Positions 14,975 to 25,443 of a stretch of 64,000 bases of DNA are shown here, one piece after another. Where the stretch lies: contig NZ_CP034888.1 of assembly GCF_005083345.1 (NCBI RefSeq), forward strand, positions 1 to 64,000. The letters run 5' to 3'. The position numbers were made by a program, and so were the translations under genes. The stretch's first letter is position 1, and each line of letters starts with the position of its first letter. Origin of the DNA: Buchnera aphidicola (Aphis nasturtii). GTDB lineage: Bacteria > Pseudomonadota > Gammaproteobacteria > Enterobacterales > Enterobacteriaceae. The notes beneath the pieces are model-generated. The model had not been told where the DNA came from, searched no databases, and worked only from the letters and a program-made list of their open reading frames with translations.

Positions 14975-16570
14975 ATGGAAGTACAGCGTAATTTTTTTAT
15001 TGTTGCCTTTTTGTTAATCTCTTTTTTGCTTTGGCAAAAATGGCAAAATCAATTATATTCACATGATTATAAAAATGAAAAAAGTAGTGTAAATTTTAAT
15101 TTTGAAAAAAAAGACTATCATAATCAAATTATAATTAAAAATAATGTTATTCGTTTAGTTGTGAATATGTATGGGGGTGATATAGAAGAAGCTAGTTTAT
15201 TAGCTTATAAAGATAAATTAAATTCTTCTAAACCACTTAAATTATTGGAAACAGCACCAGATTTTATTTATCAAGCACAAAGTGGATTAATTGGACGAGA
15301 TGGACCAGATAATTCAGAGAATTATAGCAGACCACTCTATCATGCAAAAAATAATTTTTTTGAATTAGAAAATAATCAAAAAGAATTACGTGTTCCAATC
15401 ACTTTTACTAAAAATAATAATATTATTTATACCAAAACTTTTGTTCTTAAACCTAATCAGTACGATATACAGGTAGAATATAAAGTGCATAATCTTAGCA
15501 AAAATAATTTACAAATTCGTATGTTTGGTCAGTTAAAACAAACCATTAAACTTCCTAAAGAACGTGATATTTATAGCGGAAATTTTGCTTTACAAACGTT
15601 TCGAGGAGCCGCATATTCAAGCACTGATACAAAATATGAAAAATATAAGTTTGATGATATTTCTCGAAATCAACAATTACATATTTTAACTAAAAGTGGT
15701 TGGATTGCAATGTTACAACAATATTTTTCTGTGGCTTGGATACCTGAAGAAGATATAAATTTAAATACTATTTACACATCTTATATAAATCATAATATTG
15801 CTACTATCGGATATAAATCTTCTTTTTTTAATATTTCTCCTAATTCTCATTCTATTATAAAATCAAAACTATGGATAGGACCAGCAGTACAAAAAGATAT
15901 GGCATTAGTAGCTCCAAATTTAGATTTAACAGTAGATTATGGATGGCTTTGGTTTTTATCTCAACCATTGTTTAAGTTATTGAGTGTTATATATAGTATT
16001 GTAGGCAATTGGGGTTTTTCTATTGTTTTAATTACATTTATTATGAAAGCTTTAACTTATCCTTTAACAAAAGCGCAATATATTTCTATGGCTAAAATGC
16101 GAAAATTACAACCTAAAATTAATGAAATTAAAAAGAATTTTAGAAATAATAAACAACGTATGAGTCAAGAAATGATGAATTTATATAAGAAAGAAAAGAT
16201 AAATCCATTAGGAGGTTGTTTACCTGTTTTTATACAGATGCCTATCTTTTTATCACTTTATTATATGTTAATTGGATCTGTTGAATTACGTCATGCTCCT
16301 TTTTTATTATGGATTAAAGATTTATCTGATCAAGATCCTTATTATGTTTTACCAGTAATCATGGGGATTACAATGTTTTTTATTCAAAAAACATCATCTA
16401 CTCATTCTTCAGATCCATTACAACAAAAAATAATACATTTTATGCCTGTTATTTTTACAGTATTTTTTTTATGGTTTCCTTCAGGTTTAGTTTTATATTA
16501 TATTATTAGTAATTTAGTCACTATTATACAACAAAAAATTATTTTATTTAATTTTAAAAAAAGAAGTTGA
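14975..16570 (+). CDS. yidC: Membrane protein insertase YidC
   Basis: Inner-membrane insertase acting alone or with SecYEG; subunit c of the ATP synthase is a classic client. It has 531 residues against 548 in E. coli. An N-terminal transmembrane helix (about residues 6-22) precedes the large periplasmic domain and a C-terminal five-helix insertase core starting near GWLWFLSQPLFKLLSVIYSIVGNWGFSI. The cytoplasmic loop KMRKLQPKINEIK and the segment NPLGGCLPVFIQMPIFLSLYYML are conserved. Confidence 0.97.
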   Translation: MEVQRNFFIVAFLLISFLLWQKWQNQLYSHDYKNEKSSVNFNFEKKDYHNQIIIKNNVIRLVVNMYGGDIEEASLLAYKDKLNSSKPLKLLETAPDFIYQAQSGLIGRDGPDNSENYSRPLYHAKNNFFELENNQKELRVPITFTKNNNIIYTKTFVLKPNQYDIQVEYKVHNLSKNNLQIRMFGQLKQTIKLPKERDIYSGNFALQTFRGAAYSSTDTKYEKYKFDDISRNQQLHILTKSGWIAMLQQYFSVAWIPEEDINLNTIYTSYINHNIATIGYKSSFFNISPNSHSIIKSKLWIGPAVQKDMALVAPNLDLTVDYGWLWFLSQPLFKLLSVIYSIVGNWGFSIVLITFIMKALTYPLTKAQYISMAKMRKLQPKINEIKKNFRNNKQRMSQEMMNLYKKEKINPLGGCLPVFIQMPIFLSLYYMLIGSVELRHAPFLLWIKDLSDQDPYYVLPVIMGITMFFIQKTSSTHSSDPLQQKIIHFMPVIFTVFFLWFPSGLVLYYIISNLVTIIQQKIILFNFKKRS

Positions 16571-16626
16571 AGTACAGATTTCTATTTTAATTTAAAAAAA
16601 TTTTATTTTAAATAAGAAAGCATTCT

Positions 16627-17994
16627 ATGATACAAAATGATACTATTGTTGCTCCAGTTACCTATCCAGGTAAAAGCGCCGTTGGAATATTACGTATTTC
16701 TGGAATGAATACAAGACGCATTGCTAGAGAAATTCTGGGTAAAATACCTAAGCCAAGGTTTGCAACGTACGCAAAATTTCTAAATAAAAATAAAACAATT
16801 TTAGATCAGGGTATATCTTTATGGTTTCCGGCTCCTTTTTCATTTACAGGTGAAGATGTATTAGAATTGCAAGGTCATGGTAATCCACTAATAATGGATT
16901 TATTAATAAAAAGAATTTTATCTATTAAAAATACAAGATTAGCTAAACCAGGTGAATTTTGTGAACGTGCTTTTTTAAATGGTAAAATTGATTTAGTGCA
17001 AGCAGAGGCAATAGATGATTTAATTAATTCTGAAACTGAATCTATGGTGAAAGGTTCATTGAATTCTTTAGAAGGAAATTTTTCATGTTATATAACTAAT
17101 CTAGTAGAAATACTTAATACGTTCCGTGTTAATATTGAGTCTAGTATAGATTTTTCAGAAGAAGAAATTAATTTTCATTGTGATGATATTGTTAATAATA
17201 ATTTTCAAAAATTAAATGATCAATTTTTAAATATAAAAAAAATTATTAAAAATAAAAGTATTATCAGAGAATCTAAAAAAATTATAATTATTGGACCTCC
17301 TAATGCTGGAAAATCTAGTTTATTAAATATTTTATCTTCTCGTAATCGAGCTATAGTTACCAATATTCCTGGTACTACACGTGACCTTCTCTATGAGAGT
17401 ATAAATATTGATGGTTTTTTATGTGAAATTATTGATACAGCAGGTTTGCATGATACAGATAATGAAATTGAAAAAATGGGTATTAATCGAGCTTTAGAAA
17501 TAGTTAAAACATGCGATCATATTTTATTTGTCATAGATAAAACAATAGATATTGCAAGCCAAAAAAAGATATCAAGTGATTTTATTAAAAAAATTAATTT
17601 ATGTAATAGCGGTATACGGATAACTTTTATTTTAAATAAAAATGATTTATTAAAAGATAGTTTTGGTATAAAAAAAATAGAAGATTTTTATTTTATTAGT
17701 ATTTCTGCTCTTACAGGACAGGGATTGGATGTATTAAAAAAACATCTTATCAAAGTAGAGAAAAATAAAGAAAAAGAAGGTTTATTTATTGCTAGAAGAC
17801 GTCATGTGCATCAAATTGATTTATCTTATCGTGAATTTTTAAAAGCAAAAAAAACATGGGTAAAGTATAAAAATATTGAGCTACTAGCTGAATCATTAAG
17901 TTTAATGAATAAACTATTAGGTGAAATAATAGGTTCTTTTAGTTCAAATGATTTATTAAATCGTATTTTTTCTACTTTTTGTATAGGAAAATAA
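16627..17994 (+). CDS. mnmE: tRNA modification GTPase MnmE (TrmE)
   Basis: GTPase partner of MnmG in wobble-uridine modification. It has an N-terminal folate-binding domain ([21 protein letters not shown]), a helical domain, and an inserted G domain with G1 GPPNAGKS (residues 223-230), GTTRD, DTAGL and NKND. The C-terminal CIGK cysteine (residue 452) is kept. It has 455 residues against 454 in E. coli. It lies 56 bases after yidC. With mnmG at the window start, both halves of the complex are present. Confidence 0.98.
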   Translation: MIQNDTIVAPVTYPGKSAVGILRISGMNTRRIAREILGKIPKPRFATYAKFLNKNKTILDQGISLWFPAPFSFTGEDVLELQGHGNPLIMDLLIKRILSIKNTRLAKPGEFCERAFLNGKIDLVQAEAIDDLINSETESMVKGSLNSLEGNFSCYITNLVEILNTFRVNIESSIDFSEEEINFHCDDIVNNNFQKLNDQFLNIKKIIKNKSIIRESKKIIIIGPPNAGKSSLLNILSSRNRAIVTNIPGTTRDLLYESINIDGFLCEIIDTAGLHDTDNEIEKMGINRALEIVKTCDHILFVIDKTIDIASQKKISSDFIKKINLCNSGIRITFILNKNDLLKDSFGIKKIEDFYFISISALTGQGLDVLKKHLIKVEKNKEKEGLFIARRRHVHQIDLSYREFLKAKKTWVKYKNIELLAESLSLMNKLLGEIIGSFSSNDLLNRIFSTFCIGK

Positions 17995-18017
17995 AATTAT
18001 TAAATTAAAATAATTTA

Positions 18018-18090
18018 TGCCCGGAGGCGGAATTGAACCACCGACACGGGGATTTTCAGTCCCCTGCTCTACCGACTGAGCTATCCGGGC
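18018..18090 (-). tRNA. tRNA-Phe (GAA)
   Basis: The minus strand folds as a standard cloverleaf: acceptor GCCCGGA/TCCGGGC, D arm GCTC...GAGC, anticodon stem GGGGA/TCCCC with loop CTGAAAA (anticodon GAA), and T stem GGTGG/CCGCC (one G-U pair). The discriminator is A. It is 73 bases long and nearly identical to E. coli tRNA-Phe. The CCA end is not encoded. Confidence 0.98.
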
Positions 18091-18215
18091 ATTTTTTACA
18101 TTAAATCATCAAAGATAAAACTTTGTCAATACTTTTTTTATACTAAATTAACTTATATGTTATATTAGAAATTTATTTAAAATATTTAAAAAAAAATCAT
18201 TAAAAATAATTTTTA

Positions 18216-18246
18216 CCCTTGAAAGTTTTCATAAACATCCCTATAT
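18216..18246 (+). promoter_or_regulatory. Sigma-32 (heat-shock) promoter of groESL
   Basis: CCCTTGAAA (18216-18224) followed after 14 bases by CCCTATAT (18239-18246) matches the RpoH consensus CTTGAAA-N(11-16)-CCCCATNT closely. It lies about 90 bases before groES. C-rich boxes like these are rare in this AT-rich DNA. The cognate sigma factor RpoH is encoded at 24483. Confidence 0.8.
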
Positions 18247-18335
18247 GTAATATTAACGATACAATATTAAAAAATATAATCTCAAACATATATTTTAAAA
18301 TAAATAAACAGGATTATTCACAGGAGTATTATCAT

Positions 18336-18626
18336 ATGAAAATTCGTCCGTTGCATGATCGTGTACTTGTAAAACGTCAAGAAGCAGAATCAAAATCTGC
18401 CGGAGGTATTGTTCTTACAGGCTCTGCTGCTAGCAAGTCAAACCGAGGAACAGTTACAGCAGTTGGTAATGGTCGTATTCTAGACAATGGAGAAATTAAG
18501 CCATTAGATGTGAAAGTGGGAGACATTGTAATTTTTAATGAAGGTTATGGTGCAAAAACAGAAAAAATTGATAATGAAGAATTATTAATTTTAACTGAAA
18601 GTGACATTTTAGCGATTGTTGAATAG
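18336..18626 (+). CDS. groES: Co-chaperonin GroES
   Basis: Heptameric lid of the GroEL chaperonin. The ATG at 18336 gives [14 protein letters not shown] and 96 residues against 97 in E. coli, with ribosome-binding site AGGAG at 18322-18326. An upstream in-frame ATG at 18219 lies inside the promoter and can be ignored. The mobile loop ([21 protein letters not shown]) that contacts GroEL is intact. It is co-transcribed with groEL, 62 bases downstream. Confidence 0.97.
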   Translation: MKIRPLHDRVLVKRQEAESKSAGGIVLTGSAASKSNRGTVTAVGNGRILDNGEIKPLDVKVGDIVIFNEGYGAKTEKIDNEELLILTESDILAIVE

Positions 18627-18676
18627 TAAAATATACTAACTATTATGCTATATATCCATAAAAAAAATATATTTAA

Positions 18677-20335
<1,659 letters not shown>

Positions 20336-20375
20336 AAATTTTTTAGTTAATCATTGTTCAAATTAATTTAAAGAT

Positions 20376-20409
20376 TTCTTTCCTCAGATATATTCTTTTG
20401 AGGAAAGAA
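20376..20409 (+). terminator. Terminator hairpin after groEL
   Basis: Arms TTCTTTCCTCA (20376-20386) and TGAGGAAAGAA (20399-20409) pair perfectly over 11 bp with a 12-base loop, 40 bases after the groEL stop. Only a short T run follows. It probably ends the groESL transcript. Confidence 0.65.
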
Positions 20410-20684
20410 TTTACTTACAACGAAAAATAAAAATTTCAGATTCAATTTTAAATATTAATAAATTTTTCAAAAATAATATAAGTCTTTAGTTTTAAAATAA
20501 AATTTATATCTCATCTAACATTTATATAAAAATGACATTTTTGTTTTTTATTTTCATAATTATAAAAAATTTATAGAATATTTTTTTAAAAATTATTCTC
20601 ATATTTTTTAAGTTCATGTTTGATGAAATATATATCAAAAGTTTATTTTCATTAGAAACATTAATATATTTTTATGGAGGTGTT
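20410..20684. other. groEL-efp intergenic region
   Basis: The whole gap between groEL and efp is 349 bases. After the groEL hairpin it is featureless AT-rich DNA ending in the strong efp ribosome-binding site GGAGGT. The E. coli genes that separate groL from efp (yjeI, yjeJ, epmB) are not here and no remnant reading frame was recognised. Confidence 0.45.
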
Positions 20685-21251
20685 ATGAGAGTATATCAAA
20701 GTAATAATTTTCGTATTGGTTATAAAATTATTTTTGAAAAACAACCTTGTTTAATAGAATCTAGTGAATTTGTTAAACCTGGTAAAGGCCAAGCTTTTGT
20801 TCGTGTTAAATTAAGAAAATTATTAACAAATCAACTAATAGAAAAAACATTTAAATCAACGGATTCATTAGAAATAGCTGATATTTCAGAATATAAATTA
20901 TCTTATTTATACAATGATGGTAATTTTTGGTACTTTATTAATAATAGTACTTTTGAAGATTTATCAGTAGAAAAAAAAATTATTGGTACAAATTCAAAAT
21001 GGTTATTAGAACAAGATACATGTGTTATTACTTTTTGGAATAATAAACCAATTTCCATTATTCCTAATATTTTTGTAGAACTAAAAGTAGTAGATACAGA
21101 AGCAACTTTAAAAAGTGATACGATTAGTACTAATACTAAGTTAGCAAAATTAAGTACGGGTGCAATTGTAAAAGTTCCAATTTTTATACAAGTTGGATCT
21201 GTAATTAAAGTTGATACACGATCCGGTGAGTACATAGCTAGAGTAAAATAA
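20685..21251 (+). CDS. efp: Translation elongation factor P
   Basis: Rescues ribosomes stalled on polyproline stretches. The ATG at 20685, 4 bases after TGGAGGT, gives 188 residues, the same as E. coli; an upstream in-frame ATG at 20616 would add 23 non-conserved residues. Lys34, the residue that is beta-lysylated in E. coli, is conserved in [10 protein letters not shown]. The three beta-barrel domains and the C-terminal [13 protein letters not shown] are intact. The modification genes epmA and epmB are not in this window. Confidence 0.97.
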   Translation: MRVYQSNNFRIGYKIIFEKQPCLIESSEFVKPGKGQAFVRVKLRKLLTNQLIEKTFKSTDSLEIADISEYKLSYLYNDGNFWYFINNSTFEDLSVEKKIIGTNSKWLLEQDTCVITFWNNKPISIIPNIFVELKVVDTEATLKSDTISTNTKLAKLSTGAIVKVPIFIQVGSVIKVDTRSGEYIARVK

Positions 21252-21276
21252 AATATTAAATATTATAAAATTCTCA

Positions 21277-22017
21277 TTAGTATTCATCACCTTTTATATA
21301 TTGTCTATAACTCTCCCATTCAAAAGTTAACCATAAACTATTACCTAATCTCATTCTATCAATAACTCTTTCTCCTAGTAAACTCTTCATGCCTTTATGA
21401 TCTAAATTCGATAGCATGCCAGTAGATCGTTTTGATGATGATCTTCTATCAACTATTTGATTAATAATAACTTTTTCATATCTTGATTCAGTTTGCATTC
21501 CAATTTCATCGATCATTAATAGATCAACACTACTTAGATTATGCAATAAATTTTCTTCAGTGATATTACTAGCTCCGCTAAATGTACCTTTCATATTAGA
21601 CATTAAATCAGCTACTGTTACAATTAAAATACTTTTTCCATGCAAAATTAAATAATTACCTATAGCTGATGCTAAATGATTTTTACCGGTTCCAGGTCGT
21701 CCTGAAAAAATAAAACTTGCAATATTTTCATTAAATTCTTCAGCGTAACGTTTTGCTGCTTTGAGCACTTTTCTTTGTCCTTCATGTTCAATTTTATAAT
21801 TTTCAAATGAACAATTCATATATAATTCTCGAATTCCAGATCTTCCTAAAACTCTTTGCATTTTCATTGCTTTATTTTCACGCAATATTGATTCAGACGA
21901 TATTCTTCCTTGTTCTTGATTCCAAGCTAATAAATCCTGATCATTTTCAAATTTAGGTTTTATATTATTAGGCATAATGCGTTGAAGACGTTTGAAAAAT
22001 TCTGTATAAAATGTCAT
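21277..22017 (-). CDS. dnaC: Helicase loader DnaC
   Basis: AAA+ protein that loads DnaB helicase at the origin and during restart. It has 246 residues against 245 in E. coli. Walker A SGRPGTGKNHLA is near residues 105-116, followed by LLMIDEIGMQTESRYEKVIINQIVDRRSSSKRSTGML. Start and stop overlap with dnaT by one base (TAATG), so translation is coupled. The 3' end faces efp across a 25-base gap. Confidence 0.96.
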   Translation of the reverse strand: MTFYTEFFKRLQRIMPNNIKPKFENDQDLLAWNQEQGRISSESILRENKAMKMQRVLGRSGIRELYMNCSFENYKIEHEGQRKVLKAAKRYAEEFNENIASFIFSGRPGTGKNHLASAIGNYLILHGKSILIVTVADLMSNMKGTFSGASNITEENLLHNLSSVDLLMIDEIGMQTESRYEKVIINQIVDRRSSSKRSTGMLSNLDHKGMKSLLGERVIDRMRLGNSLWLTFEWESYRQYIKGDEY

Positions 22018-22511
22018 TATTTCCCTCTAAATCCATCAGGTGTTTTTTTATCAGGAACTGGTATATAAGTAATATCGTTTTGTTTTTTGAGTAAGTTAAA
22101 GGAGCGAACTCTTTGTAAACTTCTTGCTAATTTTTGCTCCCATTGTACATGATAAAAAAAGCAACTTTCCGCTTCCCAATAAGAAATAAAAGCATTAAGT
22201 TCATGCTTAGATACTTCTTGATCTAATATTATACCCCACAACGCTGCTTTTCGAAGAAAGTCTTCATCTGGAGTCCATTTCGAATGCATAGAAAATTTTT
22301 GTTGCATTTTTTCTTCTTTTTTTATATTTTCTTCTGTAAAATTACATTCAAGATCAAATATTTTTTTCAATACTGATGGTGTGATAACATAAAAAAGAAC
22401 TTTTTTATTTTTTGATATAGATAAAGCTCCATTTTTAGCTGTTTTGATTATTTGAATGGGATTTGTACAAAATAAATCTAGATTGATATTTTTAGATACT
22501 AAAATTTTCAT
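22017..22511 (-). CDS. dnaT: Primosomal protein DnaT
   Basis: Primosome protein that acts with DnaC, DnaB and PriA in replication restart. It has 164 residues against 179 in E. coli. The conserved C-terminal core SKWTPDEDFLRKAALWGI...LNAFISYWEAESCFFYHVQWEQKLARSLQ is clear and the tail ends PDGFRGK. The N-terminal half is short and diverged. First gene of a dnaT-dnaC pair. Confidence 0.92.
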   Translation of the reverse strand: MKILVSKNINLDLFCTNPIQIIKTAKNGALSISKNKKVLFYVITPSVLKKIFDLECNFTEENIKKEEKMQQKFSMHSKWTPDEDFLRKAALWGIILDQEVSKHELNAFISYWEAESCFFYHVQWEQKLARSLQRVRSFNLLKKQNDITYIPVPDKKTPDGFRGK

Positions 22512-22540
22512 AAACTTTAATCCTATTATTTGTTAATATT

Positions 22541-23128
22541 TTAAATTTTACAGTTCTTTATTTCGAAAATATAAAGATAACATGCAATTTGACTAGTTAT
22601 TTTTTTTTTATATAAAGTGAAATTATGTGATATTATTAAAGACTGATTTTTTTTAGTTTCTATATAAATTATTGATTTATTTTTTATCCACTTTTTTTTC
22701 TCTAATAAAATAATAGTTTTTTCTATTAATTTTGCATCATATGGCGGATCTAAAAATATTACATCATATGGTGTTTTTGGTTTTTTTAACCAATCTAAGG
22801 TATTTGTATGTATAATTTCTATATTAGATATATTTAATTTTTTTGAGTTTTTTATTAATGAAAGTACAGTTTTTTTTTCTATTTCTAGTAAAGTAACAAA
22901 CTTAGCATGTCGAGATATAGCTTCGAATCCTAATGCTCCGCTACCTGAAAAACAATCTAGACAACGAGAATGTTGAATATCTTTAGCAAGCCAATTAAAT
23001 AGTGTTTCTCTTATTCGATTAGTCGTTGGACGTATATTTAGATTACTCTTGAAAGATAATTTTCTTCCTTTAAGTTTTCCTGAAATAATATAAACTTTTC
23101 CATTTTTTTTTAAAAAAGAATTATACAT
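22541..23128 (-). CDS. rsmD: 16S rRNA (guanine-966 N2) methyltransferase RsmD
   Basis: Methylates G966 of 16S rRNA using S-adenosylmethionine. It has 195 residues against 198 in E. coli. The SAM-binding motif DCFSGSGALGFEA is at residues 58-70 and the catalytic DPPY at 127-130. The N-terminal SGKLKGRKLSF and RPTTNRIRETLFNWL are typical. It is divergent from ftsY, the same arrangement as in E. coli. Confidence 0.95.
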   Translation of the reverse strand: MYNSFLKKNGKVYIISGKLKGRKLSFKSNLNIRPTTNRIRETLFNWLAKDIQHSRCLDCFSGSGALGFEAISRHAKFVTLLEIEKKTVLSLIKNSKKLNISNIEIIHTNTLDWLKKPKTPYDVIFLDPPYDAKLIEKTIILLEKKKWIKNKSIIYIETKKNQSLIISHNFTLYKKKITSQIACYLYIFEIKNCKI

Positions 23129-23256
23129 TTTATTAGATTATCGATGTTAATGATATAATTTATTTTATTATTAAATATCATTTAAATAAATATTTAATTT
23201 TGAATTTTTATAATATAAAGTAAACAACTTTTATTTTTAATTAAGAGGTTAGTTAA

Positions 23257-24321
23257 ATGCATGATAATAAAAAAAATAATTTATTCTCTTGGATTAATTC
23301 AAAAATTATTAAAAAAAATAAAATTAATTTAAATAAAAATGAGGTACATAACAAAACCAATACTGTAAACATAGTAAAAAAAGATGATAAAAATAATATA
23401 AAAATTAATTTTTTTTTTAAATTAAAAGAAAGTTTAAAAAAAACTAAAACTTTTTTTAATGAAGGAATTAGTCGTATTTTTACTTCCAAGCATATAGATC
23501 AATCTTTGTTCGAAGAATTAGAAGATACTATGATCTTATCTGATATTGGTATTAATACTACTGAGAAAATTATCCAAGGATTAATTAATGATACGAATCG
23601 TCAGCAATTAAAAAATCCAAAATCAGTGTATTGTCTTTTAAAAGAAAGAATGCATTTAATTTTAAAAAAAGTAGAAATACCTCTTGTCGTTTCAAATAAA
23701 ATTCCGTTTGTTGTATTAATAGTTGGTGTTAATGGAACTGGAAAAACTACAACTGCTTTAAAATTAGCAAAAAAATATAAATTAGATGGAAAATCTGTTA
23801 TGTTAGCAGCAGCAGATACATTCAGAGCAGCAGCAATAGATCAACTACAAACATTGGGTAAAATGCATGATATTCCAGTGATAGCACAAGCTTCAGGATC
23901 AGATCCAGCTGCAGTAGCATTTGATGCATTAAAATCTGCTATCTCTAAAAAAATCGATATTTTAATAATTGATACAGCAGGAAGATTACATAATAAGCAG
24001 TATTTATTAGAAGAATTAAAAAAGATAGTTAGAGTTATTAAAAAGTTAAATGTATCTGCTCCACATGAAATAGTATTAGTGATCGATGCTTGTAATGGAC
24101 AGAATACAATTAAACAGACTGAAATGTTTCATAAATCACTTAATTTAACTGGATTAATTATTACTAAATTAGATGGAACAGCAAAAGGAGGAGTAATTTT
24201 TGCTTTGTCAGATAAATTTTCTATTCCTATTCGTTATATTGGAACTGGTGAAAACTCAACTGATTTAGTTGCTTTTAATAGTAATGATTTTATTAATTCT
24301 ATTTTTGATAATATAAAATAA
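23257..24321 (+). CDS. ftsY: Signal recognition particle receptor FtsY
   Basis: Receptor GTPase that docks SRP-ribosome complexes at the membrane. The NG domain is complete: GVNGTGKTT (residues 157-165), DTAGRLHNKQ, and TKLDGTAKGG. It has 354 residues against 497 in E. coli; the long acidic N-terminal A domain is replaced by about 70 residues rich in Lys and Asn. Start ATG at 23257 after GAGG (23245-23248). In E. coli ftsE and ftsX lie between ftsY and rpoH; both are gone here. Confidence 0.96.
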   Translation: MHDNKKNNLFSWINSKIIKKNKINLNKNEVHNKTNTVNIVKKDDKNNIKINFFFKLKESLKKTKTFFNEGISRIFTSKHIDQSLFEELEDTMILSDIGINTTEKIIQGLINDTNRQQLKNPKSVYCLLKERMHLILKKVEIPLVVSNKIPFVVLIVGVNGTGKTTTALKLAKKYKLDGKSVMLAAADTFRAAAIDQLQTLGKMHDIPVIAQASGSDPAAVAFDALKSAISKKIDILIIDTAGRLHNKQYLLEELKKIVRVIKKLNVSAPHEIVLVIDACNGQNTIKQTEMFHKSLNLTGLIITKLDGTAKGGVIFALSDKFSIPIRYIGTGENSTDLVAFNSNDFINSIFDNIK

Positions 24322-24431
24322 TTTTTATAAAATTTTAAATATCAGTCATTTACGTTATTTTTTGATGTTAATGTATTTAACATTTATATAAATTTTTGAT
24401 TTTACGTTTTAATTAAAGTATGATGAAAATA

Positions 24432-24476
24432 TCCCACATACTTATAATTGATCTGATATATTTCGTTCATGCGGGA
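24432..24476 (+). promoter_or_regulatory. Candidate Shine-Dalgarno-masking hairpin in the rpoH leader
   Basis: TCCCACAT (24432-24439) can pair with ATGCGGGA (24469-24476), with one A-C mismatch and a 29-base loop. Three more outer pairs are possible across a one-base bulge. The 3' arm contains GGGA, the only good ribosome-binding site before the rpoH ATG at 24483. Such a structure could act as an RNA thermometer. This is inference from sequence only. Confidence 0.45.
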
Positions 24477-24482
24477 ATTAAC

Positions 24483-25340
24483 ATGACTAATAAAGTACAG
24501 ATTTTGTCTGTTACATCATTAGGTAACTTAGATGCATATATTAGAATAGCTAATTTATGGCCTATGTTGTCTATTGAAGAAGAAAAATTATTAACTCAAC
24601 GTTTGCGTTATAACAGCGATTTAGATGCTGCTAAAACTTTAATTCTTTCCCATCTTCGGTTTGTTATTCATATTTCACGTAACTATTCAGGGTATGGTTT
24701 ACTTCAAGCTGATTTAATACAAGAAGGAAATATAGGTTTAATGAAAGCAGTCCGAAGATTTAATCCGGAAATTGGAGTGCGTTTAGTTTCCTTTGCAGTT
24801 CATTGGATTAAATCTGAGATACATGAATATGTACTTAGAAATTGGAGAATTGTAAAGGTAGCGACTACAAAATCTCAAAGAAAATTATTTTTTAACTTAA
24901 GAAAAAGTAAAAACAGATTAGGTTGGTTTAATAAAGAAGAAATTGAAATAGTTGCTCAAGAATTAGGTGTAAGCACCGCTGATGTTAGAGAGATGGAATC
25001 GCGTATGTCAGCTCAAGATATAACTTTTAATCCATTCCCAGATGATGATTTAAAAGACAGTAAAAATAATGTAAACATGCATTATTTACAGGATAAAACA
25101 TCTGATTTTGCTCATGGATTTGAACAAGACAATTGGGATGAACATGCAACACATAAACTAAGTAATGCGTTATTAAGACTAGATAAACGTAGTCGCGATA
25201 TCATTCGATCTAGGTGGCTTGATAAAAATAAAAAAAATACTCTACAAGCATTAGCAAATAATTACGGAATCTCCGCAGAGCGTGTACGACAATTAGAAAA
25301 AAATGCTATGAAAAAATTAAAAATAGCTATAGAAAATTAG
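24483..25340 (+). CDS. rpoH: RNA polymerase sigma factor RpoH (sigma-32)
   Basis: Heat-shock sigma factor. The ATG at 24483, 6 bases after GGGA, gives [21 protein letters not shown] and 285 residues (E. coli 284). An in-frame ATG at 24420 would add 21 unlikely residues. Regions 2 ([40 protein letters not shown]), the RpoH box [10 protein letters not shown], and region 4 ([17 protein letters not shown]) are well conserved. Its target promoter before groES is in this window. Confidence 0.98.
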   Translation: MTNKVQILSVTSLGNLDAYIRIANLWPMLSIEEEKLLTQRLRYNSDLDAAKTLILSHLRFVIHISRNYSGYGLLQADLIQEGNIGLMKAVRRFNPEIGVRLVSFAVHWIKSEIHEYVLRNWRIVKVATTKSQRKLFFNLRKSKNRLGWFNKEEIEIVAQELGVSTADVREMESRMSAQDITFNPFPDDDLKDSKNNVNMHYLQDKTSDFAHGFEQDNWDEHATHKLSNALLRLDKRSRDIIRSRWLDKNKKNTLQALANNYGISAERVRQLEKNAMKKLKIAIEN

Positions 25341-25380
25341 ATTTAAAGACAAAAATTATTTCTTATAATATTCTCTATAT

Positions 25381-25420
25381 AGAGTATGAGACTATATGAT
25401 AGTACTAAAACTCATACTCT
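25381..25420. terminator. Bidirectional terminator between rpoH and glmS
   Basis: Perfect 10-bp arms AGAGTATGAG (25381-25390) and CTCATACTCT (25411-25420) flank a 20-base loop, followed on the plus strand by TTT. An overlapping palindrome CTCTATATAGAG (25373-25384) could form an alternative stem. It lies between convergent genes. Confidence 0.7.
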
Positions 25421-25443
25421 TTTATCAAAATAAATATAAATGT

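Noticed and set aside
18314..18322. TTATTCACA, a DnaA-box-like 9-mer just before groES
   Set aside because: A TTATNCACA match is expected several times by chance in 64 kb at this base composition. It overlaps the groES leader and has no partner boxes.
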